Source: Rahnella sikkimica (GTDB lineage Bacteria > Pseudomonadota > Gammaproteobacteria > Enterobacterales > Enterobacteriaceae). From it: a DNA stretch of 64,000 nucleotides. Both the position numbers and the translations under genes were made by a program. The notes under the pieces are model-generated. The model made no database searches. It saw nothing but the letters and a program-made list of their open reading frames with translations, and had not been told where the DNA came from. The stretch spans positions 62,001-126,000 of the forward strand of contig NZ_CP019062.1 in NCBI RefSeq assembly GCF_002951615.1, in the 5' to 3' direction. Every line of letters starts with the position of its first letter. Positions within the stretch are counted from its first letter, which is position 1. Below, piece by piece: positions 34,795 to 45,549 of the stretch.

Positions 34795-36105
34795 ATGAGT
34801 TCCGAAGTAATCACCCATGAAGCCATGTCCGTGTTCCTTTCGTCCCAGCCAGCAGACGCCCGCTGGGGTGAGAAAGCCACGCTGAGCACCGATTCCGAAG
34901 GCATTACCATCCATCTGAAAGAGGGCGATGCGCTGACTGCGATTGCCCGTGCGGCACGCCGTATCGATGGTCAGGGCGTGAAAAACGTCAAACTGGCAGG
35001 CGAAGGCTGGGATCTCGAAAACAGCTGGGCTTTCTGGCAGGGTTTCCGTGGCCCGAAAGGCACGCGCAATGTGGAGTGGGCCGAGTTATCTGAAGATGAC
35101 ACCACCACGCTGAAACAACGCCTGAAAATTATCGACTGGGTGCGTAACACCATCAATACCCCGGCGGAAGATTTGTCTCCGGAACAACTGGCGACCCGCG
35201 CTGTCGATCTGATGTGTGAATTTGGTAACGAAAAAGTCAGCTACCGCATCACCAAAGGTGAAGATCTGCGTCAGCAAAGCTACATGGGCATCCACACGGT
35301 GGGCCGTGGCTCTGACCGCCAGCCGGTTCTGCTGGCACTGGATTACAACCCGTCCGGTGACGCAGAAGCCCCGGTTTACGCCTGTCTGGTCGGCAAAGGG
35401 ATTACTTTTGACACCGGCGGCTACAGCCTGAAACCGAGCGCTTCCATGGACTCCATGAAAGCTGACATGGGCGGCGCGGCTACCCTGACCGGCGCACTGG
35501 CGCTGGCGGCGGCAAACGGCCTGAATAAACGTGTAAAACTGTATCTGTGCTGCGCCGACAATATGGTCAGCGGCAATGCGCTGAAACTGGGCGATATTAT
35601 CCGCTATCGCAACGGTAAAACGGTTGAAGTGATGAACACCGACGCCGAAGGCCGTCTGGTGCTGGCCGATGGTTTGATCGACGCCTCTGCGCAAAATCCG
35701 GAACTGATCATTGACGCGGCAACGCTGACCGGTGCGGCCAAAACTGCATTGGGCAACGATTATCACGCGCTGTTCAGCTTTGATGATGCGCTGGTGGCTG
35801 AGCTGCTGGAAAGTGCGAAAGAAGAACACGAACCGTTCTGGCGTCTGCCGCTGGAAGAGTTCCACCGTTCGCATCTGCCTTCTAATTTTGCGGAACTGAA
35901 CAACATCGCCGGTCCTTCGCATACGGCGGGCGCAAGTACAGCAGCGGCTTTCCTGTCTCATTTCGTCACTGAATATAAGAAAGGCTGGCTGCACATCGAC
36001 TGTTCGGCAACTTACCGTAAAAGCGCGGCAGACCAGTGGTCTGCTGGTGCGACCGGTCTGGGTGTGCGTACCGTGGCGAACTTATTGTTAGCGAAGTCTA
36101 AATAA
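34795..36105 (+). CDS. pepB: peptidase B (M17 aminopeptidase)
   Basis: 436 residues. C-terminal catalytic domain with the M17 signature [12 protein letters not shown] and metal ligands in [28 protein letters not shown] region. It removes N-terminal residues from peptides in the cytoplasm, including from Cys-Gly and leucine peptides. AGGAG precedes the ATG. In E. coli it follows iscX; here it follows iscS directly. A strong terminator follows. Confidence 0.95.
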   Translation: MSSEVITHEAMSVFLSSQPADARWGEKATLSTDSEGITIHLKEGDALTAIARAARRIDGQGVKNVKLAGEGWDLENSWAFWQGFRGPKGTRNVEWAELSEDDTTTLKQRLKIIDWVRNTINTPAEDLSPEQLATRAVDLMCEFGNEKVSYRITKGEDLRQQSYMGIHTVGRGSDRQPVLLALDYNPSGDAEAPVYACLVGKGITFDTGGYSLKPSASMDSMKADMGGAATLTGALALAAANGLNKRVKLYLCCADNMVSGNALKLGDIIRYRNGKTVEVMNTDAEGRLVLADGLIDASAQNPELIIDAATLTGAAKTALGNDYHALFSFDDALVAELLESAKEEHEPFWRLPLEEFHRSHLPSNFAELNNIAGPSHTAGASTAAAFLSHFVTEYKKGWLHIDCSATYRKSAADQWSAGATGLGVRTVANLLLAKSK

Positions 36106-36130
36106 TAAAATCATTTGTTTAAGTAAGAAT

Positions 36131-36160
36131 AACGGGGCGCTCATCAGCGCCCCGTTTTAT
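36131..36160 (+). terminator. intrinsic terminator after pepB
   Basis: Ten-bp GC-rich stem AACGGGGCGC/GCGCCCCGTT with loop TCATCA and T-rich tail. Confidence 0.9.
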
Positions 36161-36181
36161 ACCCTTACCGGAGTCAGTACT

Positions 36182-37045
36182 ATGAGTGTCCCACACGATC
36201 ATCTCCCTTCGGGTGCCGCAGCGGAAAACGGAGAAAACGAGCTGGAGCGTCTGCTTCGCCTGTCCGTTACCGCACCTGCCTGGCGTCCGGCGTTTTACCA
36301 GACCTTGCTGGATTCTACCGTTTTCGTGCTGGGCGATGCCGGTCAGGATGGTGCAGAAAAGCAGGGCAGTGTGGCGATTACTGCCGGTAGCGAGCTTAAT
36401 ATCCTGCACTGGGAAAAACAGGATGGAAGCTCGATCATTCCTTTCTTCTCTTCAGTCGATGTGCTCGAAAAAGCCAGTGCGGGCGAAAGCCCGGACGAGC
36501 AGGCGTTTGTTGCGTTGCCAGCCCGCGTGTTGTTTGAAATGACGCAGGGCGATGAGCTGTTTCTGAATCCTAAATCGGAATACGGAAAGGAATTCACGCC
36601 AAACGAAGTGACGCTGCTGCTGAGTAACGGCGGTTTACATGCGCCGTCGGAGCTGATGCTGGATAAAGAAAGCCAGTTATTGATTGGTCAGCCGGAGGAA
36701 TATCCTTCCGCAATGATTGATGCCTTAACGACGCTGTTCACTCAGAAAAAGCCGGTACGCCGGGCTTTTATGGCGCTGATCCACGATAAAGCCGTGGATG
36801 ACCAGCCAAACCTGTTGATTGGCGTTGAAGCCGACGGCGATGAGCAGGAGATCGACGCGCTGATCCGCGAAGCCGGAAATGTGGCGAGTGAAACGTCCCC
36901 GGACGATCGCCCGGTGGATTTCTGTATCGTTTCCGAAAAAGAGCGTGGCATCAGCCACTATCTGATCAGCCATACGCAGCCGTTCTATCAGCGCAAGTGG
37001 GGCAGCTGGCTGCGCAACATTATTCCTTCATCCGGTCAGGCGTAA
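36182..37045 (+). CDS. sseB: SseB family protein (enhanced serine sensitivity)
   Basis: 287 residues, slightly longer than E. coli SseB because of an acidic N-terminal extension. The body has the SseB N-domain (LERLLRLSVTAPAWRPAFYQ, LSNGGLHAPSELML) and C-domain (IGQPEEYPSAMIDALTTLF). Overexpression affects serine sensitivity in E. coli; the molecular function is unknown. In E. coli sseA follows; it is absent here. Confidence 0.9.
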   Translation: MSVPHDHLPSGAAAENGENELERLLRLSVTAPAWRPAFYQTLLDSTVFVLGDAGQDGAEKQGSVAITAGSELNILHWEKQDGSSIIPFFSSVDVLEKASAGESPDEQAFVALPARVLFEMTQGDELFLNPKSEYGKEFTPNEVTLLLSNGGLHAPSELMLDKESQLLIGQPEEYPSAMIDALTTLFTQKKPVRRAFMALIHDKAVDDQPNLLIGVEADGDEQEIDALIREAGNVASETSPDDRPVDFCIVSEKERGISHYLISHTQPFYQRKWGSWLRNIIPSSGQA

Positions 37046-37188
37046 TGTTCACGCGGAAGAGGCTGAAGAATGCCGTTCTCTTCCGCTTTGTTTACGAAAG
37101 ATGGGCGGTTTGGGTGTGATAGTGAATCAATGACACAATTTTTTAATTAAATGTTGTGATTCAGGTAGGCAATCGTAACTTCGCTCCC

Positions 37189-37194
37189 TATAAT
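37189..37194 (+). promoter_or_regulatory. probable -10 element of ndk
   Basis: A consensus TATAAT lies ~72 bp before the ndk start; the -35 region is weak (TAGGCA at 17-bp spacing). The rest of the 220-bp sseB-ndk gap shows nothing notable. Confidence 0.45.
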
Positions 37195-37266
37195 CACCGC
37201 CATTTTACGGCAGGTATAACATTAAATTAACCGGCCCTACCTATAAAAGTCAGACAGAGGTTTTTC

Positions 37267-37692
37267 ATGACTATCCAACGTACTTTCTCCATCATCAAGC
37301 CAAACTCCGTCGCTAACAACGATATCGGCGCTATCTACGCACGTTTCGAACGCGCAGGTTTCACTATCATCGCGTCTAAAATGCTGAAACTGACGAAAGA
37401 GCAGGCTGAAGGCTTCTACGCTGAACATAAAGGCCGTCCTTTCTTCGATGGTTTGGTTGAGTTCATGACGTCTGGCCCGATCATGGTTCAGGTTCTGGAA
37501 GGCGAAAATGCTGTTCAGCGTAACCGCGACATCATGGGCGCAACTAACCCAGAGAACGCGCTGGCCGGTACCCTGCGTGCAGACTTCGCTGACAGCTTCA
37601 CCGCTAACGCTGTTCACGGTTCTGACGCTGTAGAATCTGCACAACGCGAAATCGCTTACTTCTTCACCGAAAGCGAAATCTGCCCGCGTTAA
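37267..37692 (+). CDS. ndk: nucleoside diphosphate kinase
   Basis: 141 residues, the bacterial Ndk length. The N-terminus [14 protein letters not shown], the catalytic-histidine region [16 protein letters not shown], and the C-terminal [10 protein letters not shown] are diagnostic. It equilibrates NTP pools via a phospho-histidine. AGAGG lies 7 nt before the ATG. pbpC, which flanks ndk in E. coli, is missing. Confidence 0.98.
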   Translation: MTIQRTFSIIKPNSVANNDIGAIYARFERAGFTIIASKMLKLTKEQAEGFYAEHKGRPFFDGLVEFMTSGPIMVQVLEGENAVQRNRDIMGATNPENALAGTLRADFADSFTANAVHGSDAVESAQREIAYFFTESEICPR

Positions 37693-37792
37693 GATTTTGG
37701 CACCCGTTGCTGGAAGACAGGCCGCAAATTCGCAAGAATTTTGTAACAGGCGCCTTCCAAACATGGCAACACTGCCCTAAAATTTGTACAAT

Positions 37793-37835
37793 GTGCGCCC
37801 CGAATGAGCCAGCCTCGTCGGGGCGCACTTTATTT
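37793..37835 (+). terminator. intrinsic terminator after ndk
   Basis: Perfect 11-bp stem GTGCGCCCCGA/TCGGGGCGCAC with a 14-nt loop, then TTTATTT. Confidence 0.85.
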
Positions 37836-37916
37836 GCAGGCCGTCAGTTTCTGAAAAAGTGAAGGTTCTGCACTTCCAATACGCCATAACGTGTAACAAC
37901 GAGGCCATTTTTCATC

Positions 37917-39119
37917 ATGTTAGAATCAAACACGCCCGAGCATACCTTGTCTGAGAACACTCCCGTTTCCGCTGAAGCCGTAAACACAGTCGTGCCGCCT
38001 GCAGCCGCAAAAATTAACCTTCTTGACCTTAACCGCAAACAAATGCGCGAGTTCTTCCTCAACATGGGCGAGAAACCGTTCCGTGCTGACCAGGTCATGA
38101 AGTGGATGTACCACTACTGCAGCGATGATTTCGAGCAAATGACCGATATCAACAAGCCGCTGCGTGAAAAACTGGCCCGCGTTGCAGAAATTCGTGCGCC
38201 GGAAGTGGCGTCAGAACAACGTTCAACCGATGGCACCATCAAATGGGCAATCCAGGTGGGCAGCCAGTTGGTCGAAACCGTGTATATTCCGGACGGAGAA
38301 CGTGCGACGCTTTGCGTTTCGTCTCAGGTAGGTTGTGCGCTGGAATGTACTTTCTGCTCAACCGCCCAGCAGGGTTTTAACCGCAACCTGCGCGTGTCCG
38401 AAATCATCGGCCAGGTGTGGCGTGCGGCAAAAATCATCGGTGCGGCAAAAGTAACCGGTACGCGTCCTATCACCAACGTGGTGATGATGGGGATGGGCGA
38501 GCCTTTGCTGAACCTGAACAACGTGGTTCCGGCCATGGAAATCATGCTGGACGATTTCGGTTTTGGTCTGTCTAAACGTCGCGTTACGCTCTCCACCTCC
38601 GGTGTAGTGCCTGCGCTGGATAAGCTCGGTGACATGATTGACGTGGCGCTGGCGATTTCCCTGCATGCGCCAAATGACACCATCCGCGACGAAATCGTGC
38701 CGATTAACCGCAAATACAATATCGATACGTTCCTGGCAGCCGTTGAGCGTTATATTAGTAAATCCAACGCTAATCAGGGCCGCGTGACCATCGAATATGT
38801 CATGCTCGACCACATCAATGATGGCACCGAACATGCGCATGAACTGGCCGAGCGCCTGAAAAATACGCCGTGCAAAATCAACCTGATCCCCTGGAACCCG
38901 TTCCCCGGCGCACCTTATGGTCGCAGCTCCAACAGCCGTATTGACCGCTTCTCAAAAGTGCTGATGGATTACGGTTTTACGGTGATTGTGCGTAAAACAC
39001 GTGGCGATGACATTGATGCCGCCTGTGGTCAGCTGGCGGGCGACGTGATCGACCGTACTAAACGTACGCTGAAGAAAAGAATGGCAGGCGAGCAGCAGAT
39101 TTCCGTAAAAGCCGTGTAG
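37917..39119 (+). CDS. rlmN: dual-specificity rRNA/tRNA adenine C2 methyltransferase RlmN
   Basis: 400 residues. Radical SAM motif C-x3-C-x2-C in [14 protein letters not shown]; a C-terminal Cys in DAACGQLAG is the methyl-cysteine nucleophile. It methylates A2503 of 23S rRNA and A37 of some tRNAs. It needs a [4Fe-4S] cluster, of interest because the scaffold genes of the nearby isc locus are missing. The N-terminal ~30 residues are an extension relative to E. coli. Confidence 0.97.
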   Translation: MLESNTPEHTLSENTPVSAEAVNTVVPPAAAKINLLDLNRKQMREFFLNMGEKPFRADQVMKWMYHYCSDDFEQMTDINKPLREKLARVAEIRAPEVASEQRSTDGTIKWAIQVGSQLVETVYIPDGERATLCVSSQVGCALECTFCSTAQQGFNRNLRVSEIIGQVWRAAKIIGAAKVTGTRPITNVVMMGMGEPLLNLNNVVPAMEIMLDDFGFGLSKRRVTLSTSGVVPALDKLGDMIDVALAISLHAPNDTIRDEIVPINRKYNIDTFLAAVERYISKSNANQGRVTIEYVMLDHINDGTEHAHELAERLKNTPCKINLIPWNPFPGAPYGRSSNSRIDRFSKVLMDYGFTVIVRKTRGDDIDAACGQLAGDVIDRTKRTLKKRMAGEQQISVKAV

Positions 39120-39210
39120 TCGCCATAAGCCGTAAGGTATGCGAGGGGTTTACTGCGCAGGTCGGGTAAATCCCGTTTTATTGTCGGTGGCAGGATAAAG
39201 GGAATTAAGC

Positions 39211-39972
39211 ATGACAATGAAGGGCAGTGTGAAGTTGCTGATTGCAGCGGGGATTTCCGTTGCACTGCTGGCGGGGTGCTCAGGTACGCCGAAGGAAACG
39301 CAACAGGCCACGGGCGCGTCGCAAACGCGTCTGGAACTGGGGATGGAATATCTGTCTCAGGGTAATATGGACGCGGCGAAGCAGAATTTACAGAAAGCTG
39401 TCGATGGCGCGCCGGACGATTACCGCACTCAGCTGGGAATGGCACTTTACGAGCAAAAAATCGGCGATCAGAATGCAGCTCAAAGCCGCTACCAGCAAGC
39501 GCTGAAGCTGGCACCGCAAAATGGCACTGTGATGAATAATTACGGTGCGTTTTTGTGTAGTTTAGGGCAGTATGTACCCGCACAACAGCAGTTTAGCGCT
39601 GCAGCTAATGCCCCTGATTACGGTCAGGTCGCTGACAGTCTGGAAAATGCAGGCTACTGTTTTCTGAAGGCCAATCAGAATGAGGAAGCGCGAGTGTTAC
39701 TAAGCCGGGCATTAAAAGCTGATCCCGATAAAGGCGCACCCTTGCTGACTGAGGCAACCAAAGAATTTGGGAAAGGGAACCGCGCTCAGGCGAAACTATT
39801 ACTGGATGTATATCAACATGTTCTGCCAGCCACAGCTGAAAGCATCATGTTACAAATTCGATTCGCTGCGTTAGCGGGCAATCCGGATAGCGTTCAACGC
39901 TACGGTAAGCAGCTTGCGCGTAGTTATCCACAATCTCAACAGTACCAGCAGTTCTTAGCTAATGAATACTGA
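39211..39972 (+). CDS. pilW: TPR lipoprotein PilW/PilF-like
   Basis: 253 residues; lipoprotein signal with lipobox LLAGC, then five to six TPR units ([23 protein letters not shown] repeats). The family is named after type IV pilus stability, but in enterobacteria the gene is kept beside rodZ without a pilus operon. It overlaps rodZ by 11 bp, so they are coupled. Confidence 0.9.
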   Translation: MTMKGSVKLLIAAGISVALLAGCSGTPKETQQATGASQTRLELGMEYLSQGNMDAAKQNLQKAVDGAPDDYRTQLGMALYEQKIGDQNAAQSRYQQALKLAPQNGTVMNNYGAFLCSLGQYVPAQQQFSAAANAPDYGQVADSLENAGYCFLKANQNEEARVLLSRALKADPDKGAPLLTEATKEFGKGNRAQAKLLLDVYQHVLPATAESIMLQIRFAALAGNPDSVQRYGKQLARSYPQSQQYQQFLANEY

Positions 39973-40942
39973 AGCCTCCCAAGAAAATAATGTAAAACTG
40001 ACCACAGGCGAACGTCTGCGTCAGGCTCGTGAACAGTTAGGTCTCAGTCATCAGGCCGTTGCAGAACGCCTGTGTCTGAAAGTCTCGACTATTCGCCAAA
40101 TCGAAGAAGAAACGACGCCGGCCGATCTTGCGCCGACATTCCTGCGCGGTTATCTGCGCTCTTACGCCAAGCTGGTGCATGTTCCTGAAGAGGAATTGTT
40201 AGCTCTGATTGGTAAACAAGCACCCATTAAAGTGCCGAAAGTCGCTTCAATGCAGGGTTTTTCCCTCGGTAAGTCTCGTAAGAAACGTGATGGCTGGCTG
40301 ATGGGCTTTACCTGGCTGGTGGTGTTTGTTGTAATCGGTCTGACCGGTGCATGGTGGTGGCAAAATCACCAGGCGCAGCAGCAGGAAATTGCCACCATGG
40401 CTGACCAGTCTTCTGCGCAACTGAATCAGGATAATGGTCAGGGGCAAGCCGTAGCACTGGGTGATAACGCGAACTCTGCGCCGACAACAGAAGATACGTC
40501 TTCTGCTCCGGCGACCGGGCCGCAGAACAGTATCCCGCTCAATACCACGACGGCACCTGCAACAACCGCAGGCAATGCTCCGGCTGCAATGGCTTCCCAA
40601 GCGCCTGCAGCGGTTTCTACCAGCCAGCCAGCAACAACGGCTGAGAATGGTCTGCCAACCGGTAATGCGCAAACTGCCGCAGTAGCAGGTACAGATCCAC
40701 AAGCTGTTGCTTTGACTTTCAAAGCTGACTGCTGGTTACAAATCGATGACGCATCAGGTAAAACCCTGTTCAGCGGCGTCAAAAAAGGTGGTGAGTCTCT
40801 CAGCGTTAAGGGCACTGCGCCGTATAAGCTGAAAATCGGTGCTCCGGGTGCGGTGGAAATCCAATTCCAGGGCAAACCGGTTGATTTAAGTCGTTTTGTA
40901 AAATCAAGCCGTGTTGCACGCCTGACTTTAGCTGCCGAGTAA
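39962..40942 (+). CDS. rodZ: cytoskeletal membrane protein RodZ
   Basis: 326 residues: Cro-like HTH at ~15-85 ([20 protein letters not shown]) that binds MreB, one membrane helix ~105-125 after a basic stretch ([10 protein letters not shown]), a long Ala/Thr/Gln-rich periplasmic linker, and a C-terminal DUF4115 beta domain ([17 protein letters not shown]). It keeps rod shape by linking MreB to the cell-wall elongation machinery. Confidence 0.95.
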   Translation: MNTEASQENNVKLTTGERLRQAREQLGLSHQAVAERLCLKVSTIRQIEEETTPADLAPTFLRGYLRSYAKLVHVPEEELLALIGKQAPIKVPKVASMQGFSLGKSRKKRDGWLMGFTWLVVFVVIGLTGAWWWQNHQAQQQEIATMADQSSAQLNQDNGQGQAVALGDNANSAPTTEDTSSAPATGPQNSIPLNTTTAPATTAGNAPAAMASQAPAAVSTSQPATTAENGLPTGNAQTAAVAGTDPQAVALTFKADCWLQIDDASGKTLFSGVKKGGESLSVKGTAPYKLKIGAPGAVEIQFQGKPVDLSRFVKSSRVARLTLAAE

Positions 40943-40984
40943 TCGGCAGTTTGTCAGACGCTCGTAACGATGGAGAGTGAAGTA

Positions 40985-42106
40985 ATGCATAACCAAGCAC
41001 CCATTACCCGTCGCAAATCAACCCGGATTTATGTCGGCAAGGTGCCTGTAGGTGACGGAGCGCCGATTGCTGTGCAATCGATGACCAACACCCGCACCAC
41101 AGACGTCGCGGCGACAGTCGCACAGATCAAATCACTGGAACGCGTGGGTGTCGATATTGTCCGTGTTTCCGTGCCTACGATGGATGCCGCAGAGGCATTC
41201 AAACTCATCAAGCAGCAGGTTAATGTCCCGCTGGTCGCTGATATCCATTTTGATTACCGCATCGCGCTGCAAGTTGCAGAATACGGCGTGGATTGCCTGC
41301 GTATTAATCCGGGCAATATCGGTAACGAATCCCGCATCCGCTCCGTAGTGGATTGTGCCCGCGACAAAAATATTCCTATCCGTATCGGTGTTAACGGCGG
41401 CTCTCTGGAAAAAGATATCCAGGAAAAGTACGGCGAACCTACGCCGCAAGCGCTGCTGGAATCCGCAATGCGTCACGTCGATATTCTCGACCGCCTCAAC
41501 TTTGACCAGTTCAAAGTCAGCGTGAAAGCCTCTGATGTTTTCCTGGCCGTTGAGTCTTATCGCCTGCTGGCCAAACAAATCGTTCAGCCTTTGCACCTCG
41601 GGATCACGGAAGCGGGCGGTTTACGCGCCGGTTCCGTCAAATCGGCTATCGGCCTGGGTTTACTGCTGTCAGAAGGTATCGGCGACACGCTGCGTATTTC
41701 ACTGGCGGCCGATCCTGTTGAAGAAGTGAAAGTCGGTTTTGATATCCTGAAGTCATTGCGCATCCGTTCCCGTGGGATCAACTTTATTGCCTGCCCGACC
41801 TGTTCGCGTCAGGAGTTTGATGTCATCGGCACGGTGAATGCGCTGGAACAGCGTCTGGAAGATCTCATTACGCCAATGGATGTTTCGATCATCGGTTGCG
41901 TGGTGAATGGCCCTGGAGAAGCGCTGGTCTCAACGATCGGTGTGACGGGCGGTCATAATAAAAGCGGTTTCTACGAAGATGGCGTTCGTCAGAGAGAGCG
42001 TTTTGATAACACAGATATGATTGACCAGTTAGAAGCAAAAATTCGCGCTAAAGCGGCGATTATGGATGAGAGTAAACGTATCGTTATCAATCATCTTGAA
42101 AAGTAA
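40985..42106 (+). CDS. ispG: 4-hydroxy-3-methylbut-2-enyl-diphosphate synthase IspG
   Basis: 373 residues from the ATG at [12 protein letters not shown]; an ATG 15 bp upstream is also in frame, with GGAG between them. TIM-barrel plus Fe-S domain; cluster ligands are in [11 protein letters not shown] and [10 protein letters not shown]. It makes HMBPP in the MEP isoprenoid pathway and is essential, [4Fe-4S]-dependent and sensitive to cluster supply. Confidence 0.96.
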   Translation: MHNQAPITRRKSTRIYVGKVPVGDGAPIAVQSMTNTRTTDVAATVAQIKSLERVGVDIVRVSVPTMDAAEAFKLIKQQVNVPLVADIHFDYRIALQVAEYGVDCLRINPGNIGNESRIRSVVDCARDKNIPIRIGVNGGSLEKDIQEKYGEPTPQALLESAMRHVDILDRLNFDQFKVSVKASDVFLAVESYRLLAKQIVQPLHLGITEAGGLRAGSVKSAIGLGLLLSEGIGDTLRISLAADPVEEVKVGFDILKSLRIRSRGINFIACPTCSRQEFDVIGTVNALEQRLEDLITPMDVSIIGCVVNGPGEALVSTIGVTGGHNKSGFYEDGVRQRERFDNTDMIDQLEAKIRAKAAIMDESKRIVINHLEK

Positions 42107-42143
42107 CATCGGTTGCGGGTCATCGTTATACCCTGCATTATAT

Positions 42144-42217
42144 TGAACCCGGTAGGGGATGGCGTCTGCGCGTTGAACCGCAGGGCACAAACCCCCTATA
42201 ATCGGGTTCATTTTTTA
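42144..42217 (+). terminator. long nested stem-loop with T-run after ispG, containing the hisS promoter
   Basis: Arms TGAACCCG (42144-42151) and CGGGTTCA (42203-42210) enclose a second stem AGGGG (42154-42158)/CCCCT (42193-42197); six T residues follow. The stem is discontinuous and the loop long, so efficiency is uncertain. Confidence 0.5.
42173..42202 (+). promoter_or_regulatory. hisS promoter
   Basis: TTGAAC (42173-42178) and a consensus TATAAT (42197-42202) with an 18-bp spacer; +1 would be ~42209, giving a ~30-nt leader. The -10 lies inside the ispG stem-loop. Confidence 0.7.
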
Positions 42218-42237
42218 TAAAACGATAGAGAACTGAC

Positions 42238-43512
42238 GTGGCAAAGAATATCCAGGCCATTCGCGGCATGAACGACTATCTGCCTGAAGACACGGCATTA
42301 TGGCAACGTATCGAAGGTACGTTGAAACAAGTGCTCGGCGGTTACGGCTACAGTGAAATCCGTATGCCGATTGTAGAGCAGACCCCATTGTTTAAACGCG
42401 CTATCGGGGAAGTGACCGATGTCGTGGAAAAAGAAATGTATACTTTTGAAGACCGCAACGGCGAAAGCCTGACGCTGCGTCCTGAAGGTACGGCTGGCTG
42501 TGTACGCGCCGGTATCGAACATGGTCTGCTGTACAATCAGGAACAACGTCTGTGGTACATCGGCCCGATGTTCCGTTACGAGCGTCCGCAAAAAGGCCGC
42601 TATCGTCAGTTTAATCAGTTGGGTGTGGAAGTCTTTGGCCTGCAGGGCCCGGACGTTGACGCTGAACTGATCCTCCTGAGTGCCCGCTGGTGGCGTGCGC
42701 TGGGTATTTCTGAACACGTTACGCTGGAGCTGAACTCTATCGGCTCTCTGGAAGCCCGCGCCAACTATCGTGATGCACTGGTGGCTTTCCTGGAACAGCA
42801 TAAAGACGCGCTGGATGAAGACTGCAAACGTCGTATGTACAGCAATCCGCTGCGCGTGCTGGACTCCAAAAATCCGGAGGTTCAGGCGTTATTAAACGAC
42901 GCGCCGGCGCTCGGTGACTATCTTGATGAAGAATCAAGAGAACACTTTGCAGGTCTGTGTGAACTTTTAGAGCAGTCTGGTATCCCATATACGGTTAATC
43001 AGCGACTTGTGCGCGGTTTGGATTATTACAACCGCACGGTATTCGAATGGGTAACCAGCAGCCTGGGGGCGCAGGGCACTGTTTGTGCCGGTGGCCGTTA
43101 TGACGGGCTGGTAGAACAATTAGGGGGCCGTGCAACACCTGCCGTCGGTTTTGCGATGGGGCTGGAGCGTCTGGTCTTACTGGTTCAGGCTGTTAATCCA
43201 GATTTCAAAGCGCCTGCGACGGTAGACGCTTATGTGATTTCGTCTGGCGCGGGGACGCAAAGTGCGGCGATGCAACTGGCTGAAACACTGCGTGATGCAA
43301 TGCCTGAACTGAAAGTGATGACTAACTACGGTGGCGGTAACTTCAAGAAGCAATTTGCCCGTGCTGATAAATGGGGCGCACGCGTTGCCCTGGTACTGGG
43401 TGAAGATGAAGTCGCTAACCTGCAGGTTGTGGTAAAAGACCTGCAAAGTGGAACGCAAGAAACGCTGGCGCAAAGCGAACTCGCTGCGCGTCTGGCTTCG
43501 ATGTTGGGTTAA
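42238..43512 (+). CDS. hisS: histidyl-tRNA synthetase
   Basis: 424 residues, GTG start, N-terminus [21 protein letters not shown] as in E. coli. Class II motifs: [12 protein letters not shown] (motif 2 region), [16 protein letters not shown] and the His-specific [16 protein letters not shown]-terminal anticodon-binding domain from ~330. yfgM and bamB follow closely in the same direction, likely one operon. Confidence 0.97.
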   Translation: MAKNIQAIRGMNDYLPEDTALWQRIEGTLKQVLGGYGYSEIRMPIVEQTPLFKRAIGEVTDVVEKEMYTFEDRNGESLTLRPEGTAGCVRAGIEHGLLYNQEQRLWYIGPMFRYERPQKGRYRQFNQLGVEVFGLQGPDVDAELILLSARWWRALGISEHVTLELNSIGSLEARANYRDALVAFLEQHKDALDEDCKRRMYSNPLRVLDSKNPEVQALLNDAPALGDYLDEESREHFAGLCELLEQSGIPYTVNQRLVRGLDYYNRTVFEWVTSSLGAQGTVCAGGRYDGLVEQLGGRATPAVGFAMGLERLVLLVQAVNPDFKAPATVDAYVISSGAGTQSAAMQLAETLRDAMPELKVMTNYGGGNFKKQFARADKWGARVALVLGEDEVANLQVVVKDLQSGTQETLAQSELAARLASMLG

Positions 43513-43525
43513 GGAGAAGGGCACT

Positions 43526-44146
43526 GTGGAAGTCTATACCACTGAGAATGAACAGGTTGATGCTGTACGTCGCTTCTTTGCCGAAAACGGTAAAGCGCTG
43601 GCTATTGGCGTAGTTCTGGGTATTGCAGCCCTGAGCGGCTGGCGTTTCTGGCAGAGCCATCAGGACTCAGCCTTGACGGAAGCCTCTGCGTCTTTCCAGA
43701 AAGCGAATCAGTCGCTGACCGCAAATAGCGCTCAGGGCGTAGCTGACCTCGAAAAGTTTGCGCAGAGCAATGAGAACACTTACGGGGTGCTTGCCGCGCT
43801 GCAACTGGCCGATCATTTCGTGGAAACGAAAGATTTCGCCAATGCTGAAAAGCAACTGGCACAGGCGCAAGGCCATGCTAAAGAAGATAATTTCCGTTCG
43901 CTGGTGAATTTACGTCTGGCTCGTGTCCAGATGCAGCAGGGCAAATTTGATGATGCACTCAAAACGTTAGACGGCGTGAAGGGTGAAGGCTGGGTGGCAA
44001 TGCAGCAAGGCATCCGCGGTGATGTTCTGCTGGCAAAAGGCGATGCAAAAGGCGCTCGCGAAGCCTACAGCAAAGGAATTGATTCTAAACCCTCTCAAAC
44101 GCTGCAAACCATGCTGCGTATGAAATTGAACAACTTAGCCAGCTAA
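43526..44146 (+). CDS. yfgM: YfgM, SecYEG-associated TPR membrane protein
   Basis: 206 residues from GTG preceded by AAGGAGAAGG. A short cytoplasmic head, one membrane helix (~24-40, ALAIGVVLGIAALSGW), then a periplasmic TPR-like domain. In E. coli YfgM partners PpiD at the Sec translocon and hands nascent outer-membrane proteins to periplasmic chaperones; it also modulates RcsB. It lies between hisS and bamB, as in E. coli. Confidence 0.93.
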   Translation: MEVYTTENEQVDAVRRFFAENGKALAIGVVLGIAALSGWRFWQSHQDSALTEASASFQKANQSLTANSAQGVADLEKFAQSNENTYGVLAALQLADHFVETKDFANAEKQLAQAQGHAKEDNFRSLVNLRLARVQMQQGKFDDALKTLDGVKGEGWVAMQQGIRGDVLLAKGDAKGAREAYSKGIDSKPSQTLQTMLRMKLNNLAS

Positions 44147-44157
44147 GGGGAACCCCG

Positions 44158-45339
44158 ATGCAATTGCGTAAAACACTCTTGGTAGGATGGGTTTCTGTTG
44201 CCCTGCTAAGTGGCTGTTCATTGTTTAACAGCGAAGAAGACGTTGTGAAAATGTCCCCGCTGCCAAAAGTTGAAAACCAGTTCACTCCGACGAAAGTCTG
44301 GAGTAAATCTGTCGGTAATGGCGTAGGCGAATACTACTCCAACCTGCATCCTGCCTGGCAGGACAACACGATCTATGCCGCCGACCGCTTTGGTGTAGTG
44401 AAAGCACTGGATGCGGACAGCGGGAAGGAAAAATGGAGCATTAACCTGTCTGAAAAAACCGGTTTCCTCTCCAGCAACATCTCCGCTCAGCTTTCCGGTG
44501 GCCTGACGGTTTCCGGTGATCATGTTTACGTCGGCAGCGAAAAAGCTGTGGTTTATGCATTGAACACGGCTGATGGTAAAATTGCATGGCAGACCAAAGT
44601 GGCGGGCGAAGCGTTATCCCGCCCGGTCGTCAGTGATGGTCTGGTTCTGGTGCATACCGGCAACGGTATGTTGCAGGGCCTGAGCGAGTCCGATGGTACA
44701 ATCCAGTGGACGGCTAACCTTGATATGCCAACGCTCTCCCTGCGCGGCGAATCTGCGCCTGCGGTTGCGTTTGGTGCGGCGATTGTCGGCGGTGATAACG
44801 GTCGCGTAAGCGCTGTGCTGATGAAAGAAGGTCAGTTGATCTGGCAGCAACGTATTTCTCAGACCACCGGGACGACTGAAATCGACCGTCTGAGCGATGT
44901 GGATACCACGCCAGTTATCGTTGATGGCGTTGTCTATGCGCTGGCTTACAACGGCAATCTGGTGGCGATGGATTTGCGTTCTGGTCAGGTTGCATGGAAA
45001 CGCGATGTGGGTTCAGTGAATGACATCATCGTGGATGGCGGCCGTATTTATCTGGTCGATCAGGATGACCGCGTCATGGCGCTTGATACTCAGGGCGGCG
45101 TGAGCCTGTGGCGTCAAAGTGATTTGCTGCACCGTAATCTGACGGCACCTGTGCTGTTTAATGGTTACCTTGTGGTCGGCGATTCCGAAGGTTATCTGCA
45201 CTGGATCAACACCTCTGATGGCCGTTTCGTGGCTCAGCAGAAAGTTGACAGCGACGGCTTCCTGAGCGCGCCAATTGTGGCAAGCGACAAGCTGGTTGTG
45301 CAGGCGAAAGGCGGCGAAGTTTACTCCTTCACACGCTGA
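44158..45339 (+). CDS. bamB: outer membrane assembly lipoprotein BamB
   Basis: 393 residues; lipobox LLSGCS, +2 Ser, so targeted to the outer membrane. An eight-bladed PQQ-like beta-propeller follows (repeats such as VKALDADSGKEKWSINL and LVAMDLRSGQVAWKRDV). It is the BamA-binding accessory subunit of the beta-barrel assembly machine. GGGG lies just before the ATG; it follows yfgM by 11 bp. Confidence 0.96.
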   Translation: MQLRKTLLVGWVSVALLSGCSLFNSEEDVVKMSPLPKVENQFTPTKVWSKSVGNGVGEYYSNLHPAWQDNTIYAADRFGVVKALDADSGKEKWSINLSEKTGFLSSNISAQLSGGLTVSGDHVYVGSEKAVVYALNTADGKIAWQTKVAGEALSRPVVSDGLVLVHTGNGMLQGLSESDGTIQWTANLDMPTLSLRGESAPAVAFGAAIVGGDNGRVSAVLMKEGQLIWQQRISQTTGTTEIDRLSDVDTTPVIVDGVVYALAYNGNLVAMDLRSGQVAWKRDVGSVNDIIVDGGRIYLVDQDDRVMALDTQGGVSLWRQSDLLHRNLTAPVLFNGYLVVGDSEGYLHWINTSDGRFVAQQKVDSDGFLSAPIVASDKLVVQAKGGEVYSFTR

Positions 45340-45386
45340 TATCGCGACCCGCGTCTGGCTTTGAGATCGGATGATCCCGGCCATTA

Positions 45387-45420
45387 AAACGGCTCCTGAA
45401 TTGCTCAGGGGCCGTTTCGT
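45387..45420 (+). terminator. intrinsic terminator after bamB
   Basis: Thirteen-base stem AAACGGCTCCTGA/TCAGGGGCCGTTT (one G-U pair), 5-nt loop, then a short pyrimidine tail. Confidence 0.7.
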
Positions 45421-45549
45421 ATTCTGAAAACAGCGTAATTCCTTTGTGTGAATTACGACGTAAGAAATTGAATTATAGCGGTTTGTCTGGTTTTACGGGC
45501 AAACTGGCTATTTGCGTTTAGCTCTATCTATAAAAACTGAGGCTTCAAA

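Noticed and set aside
35086..35994. 302-codon open frame antisense to pepB
   Set aside because: PepB carries the M17 signature in the sense strand; the antisense frame is a composition effect.
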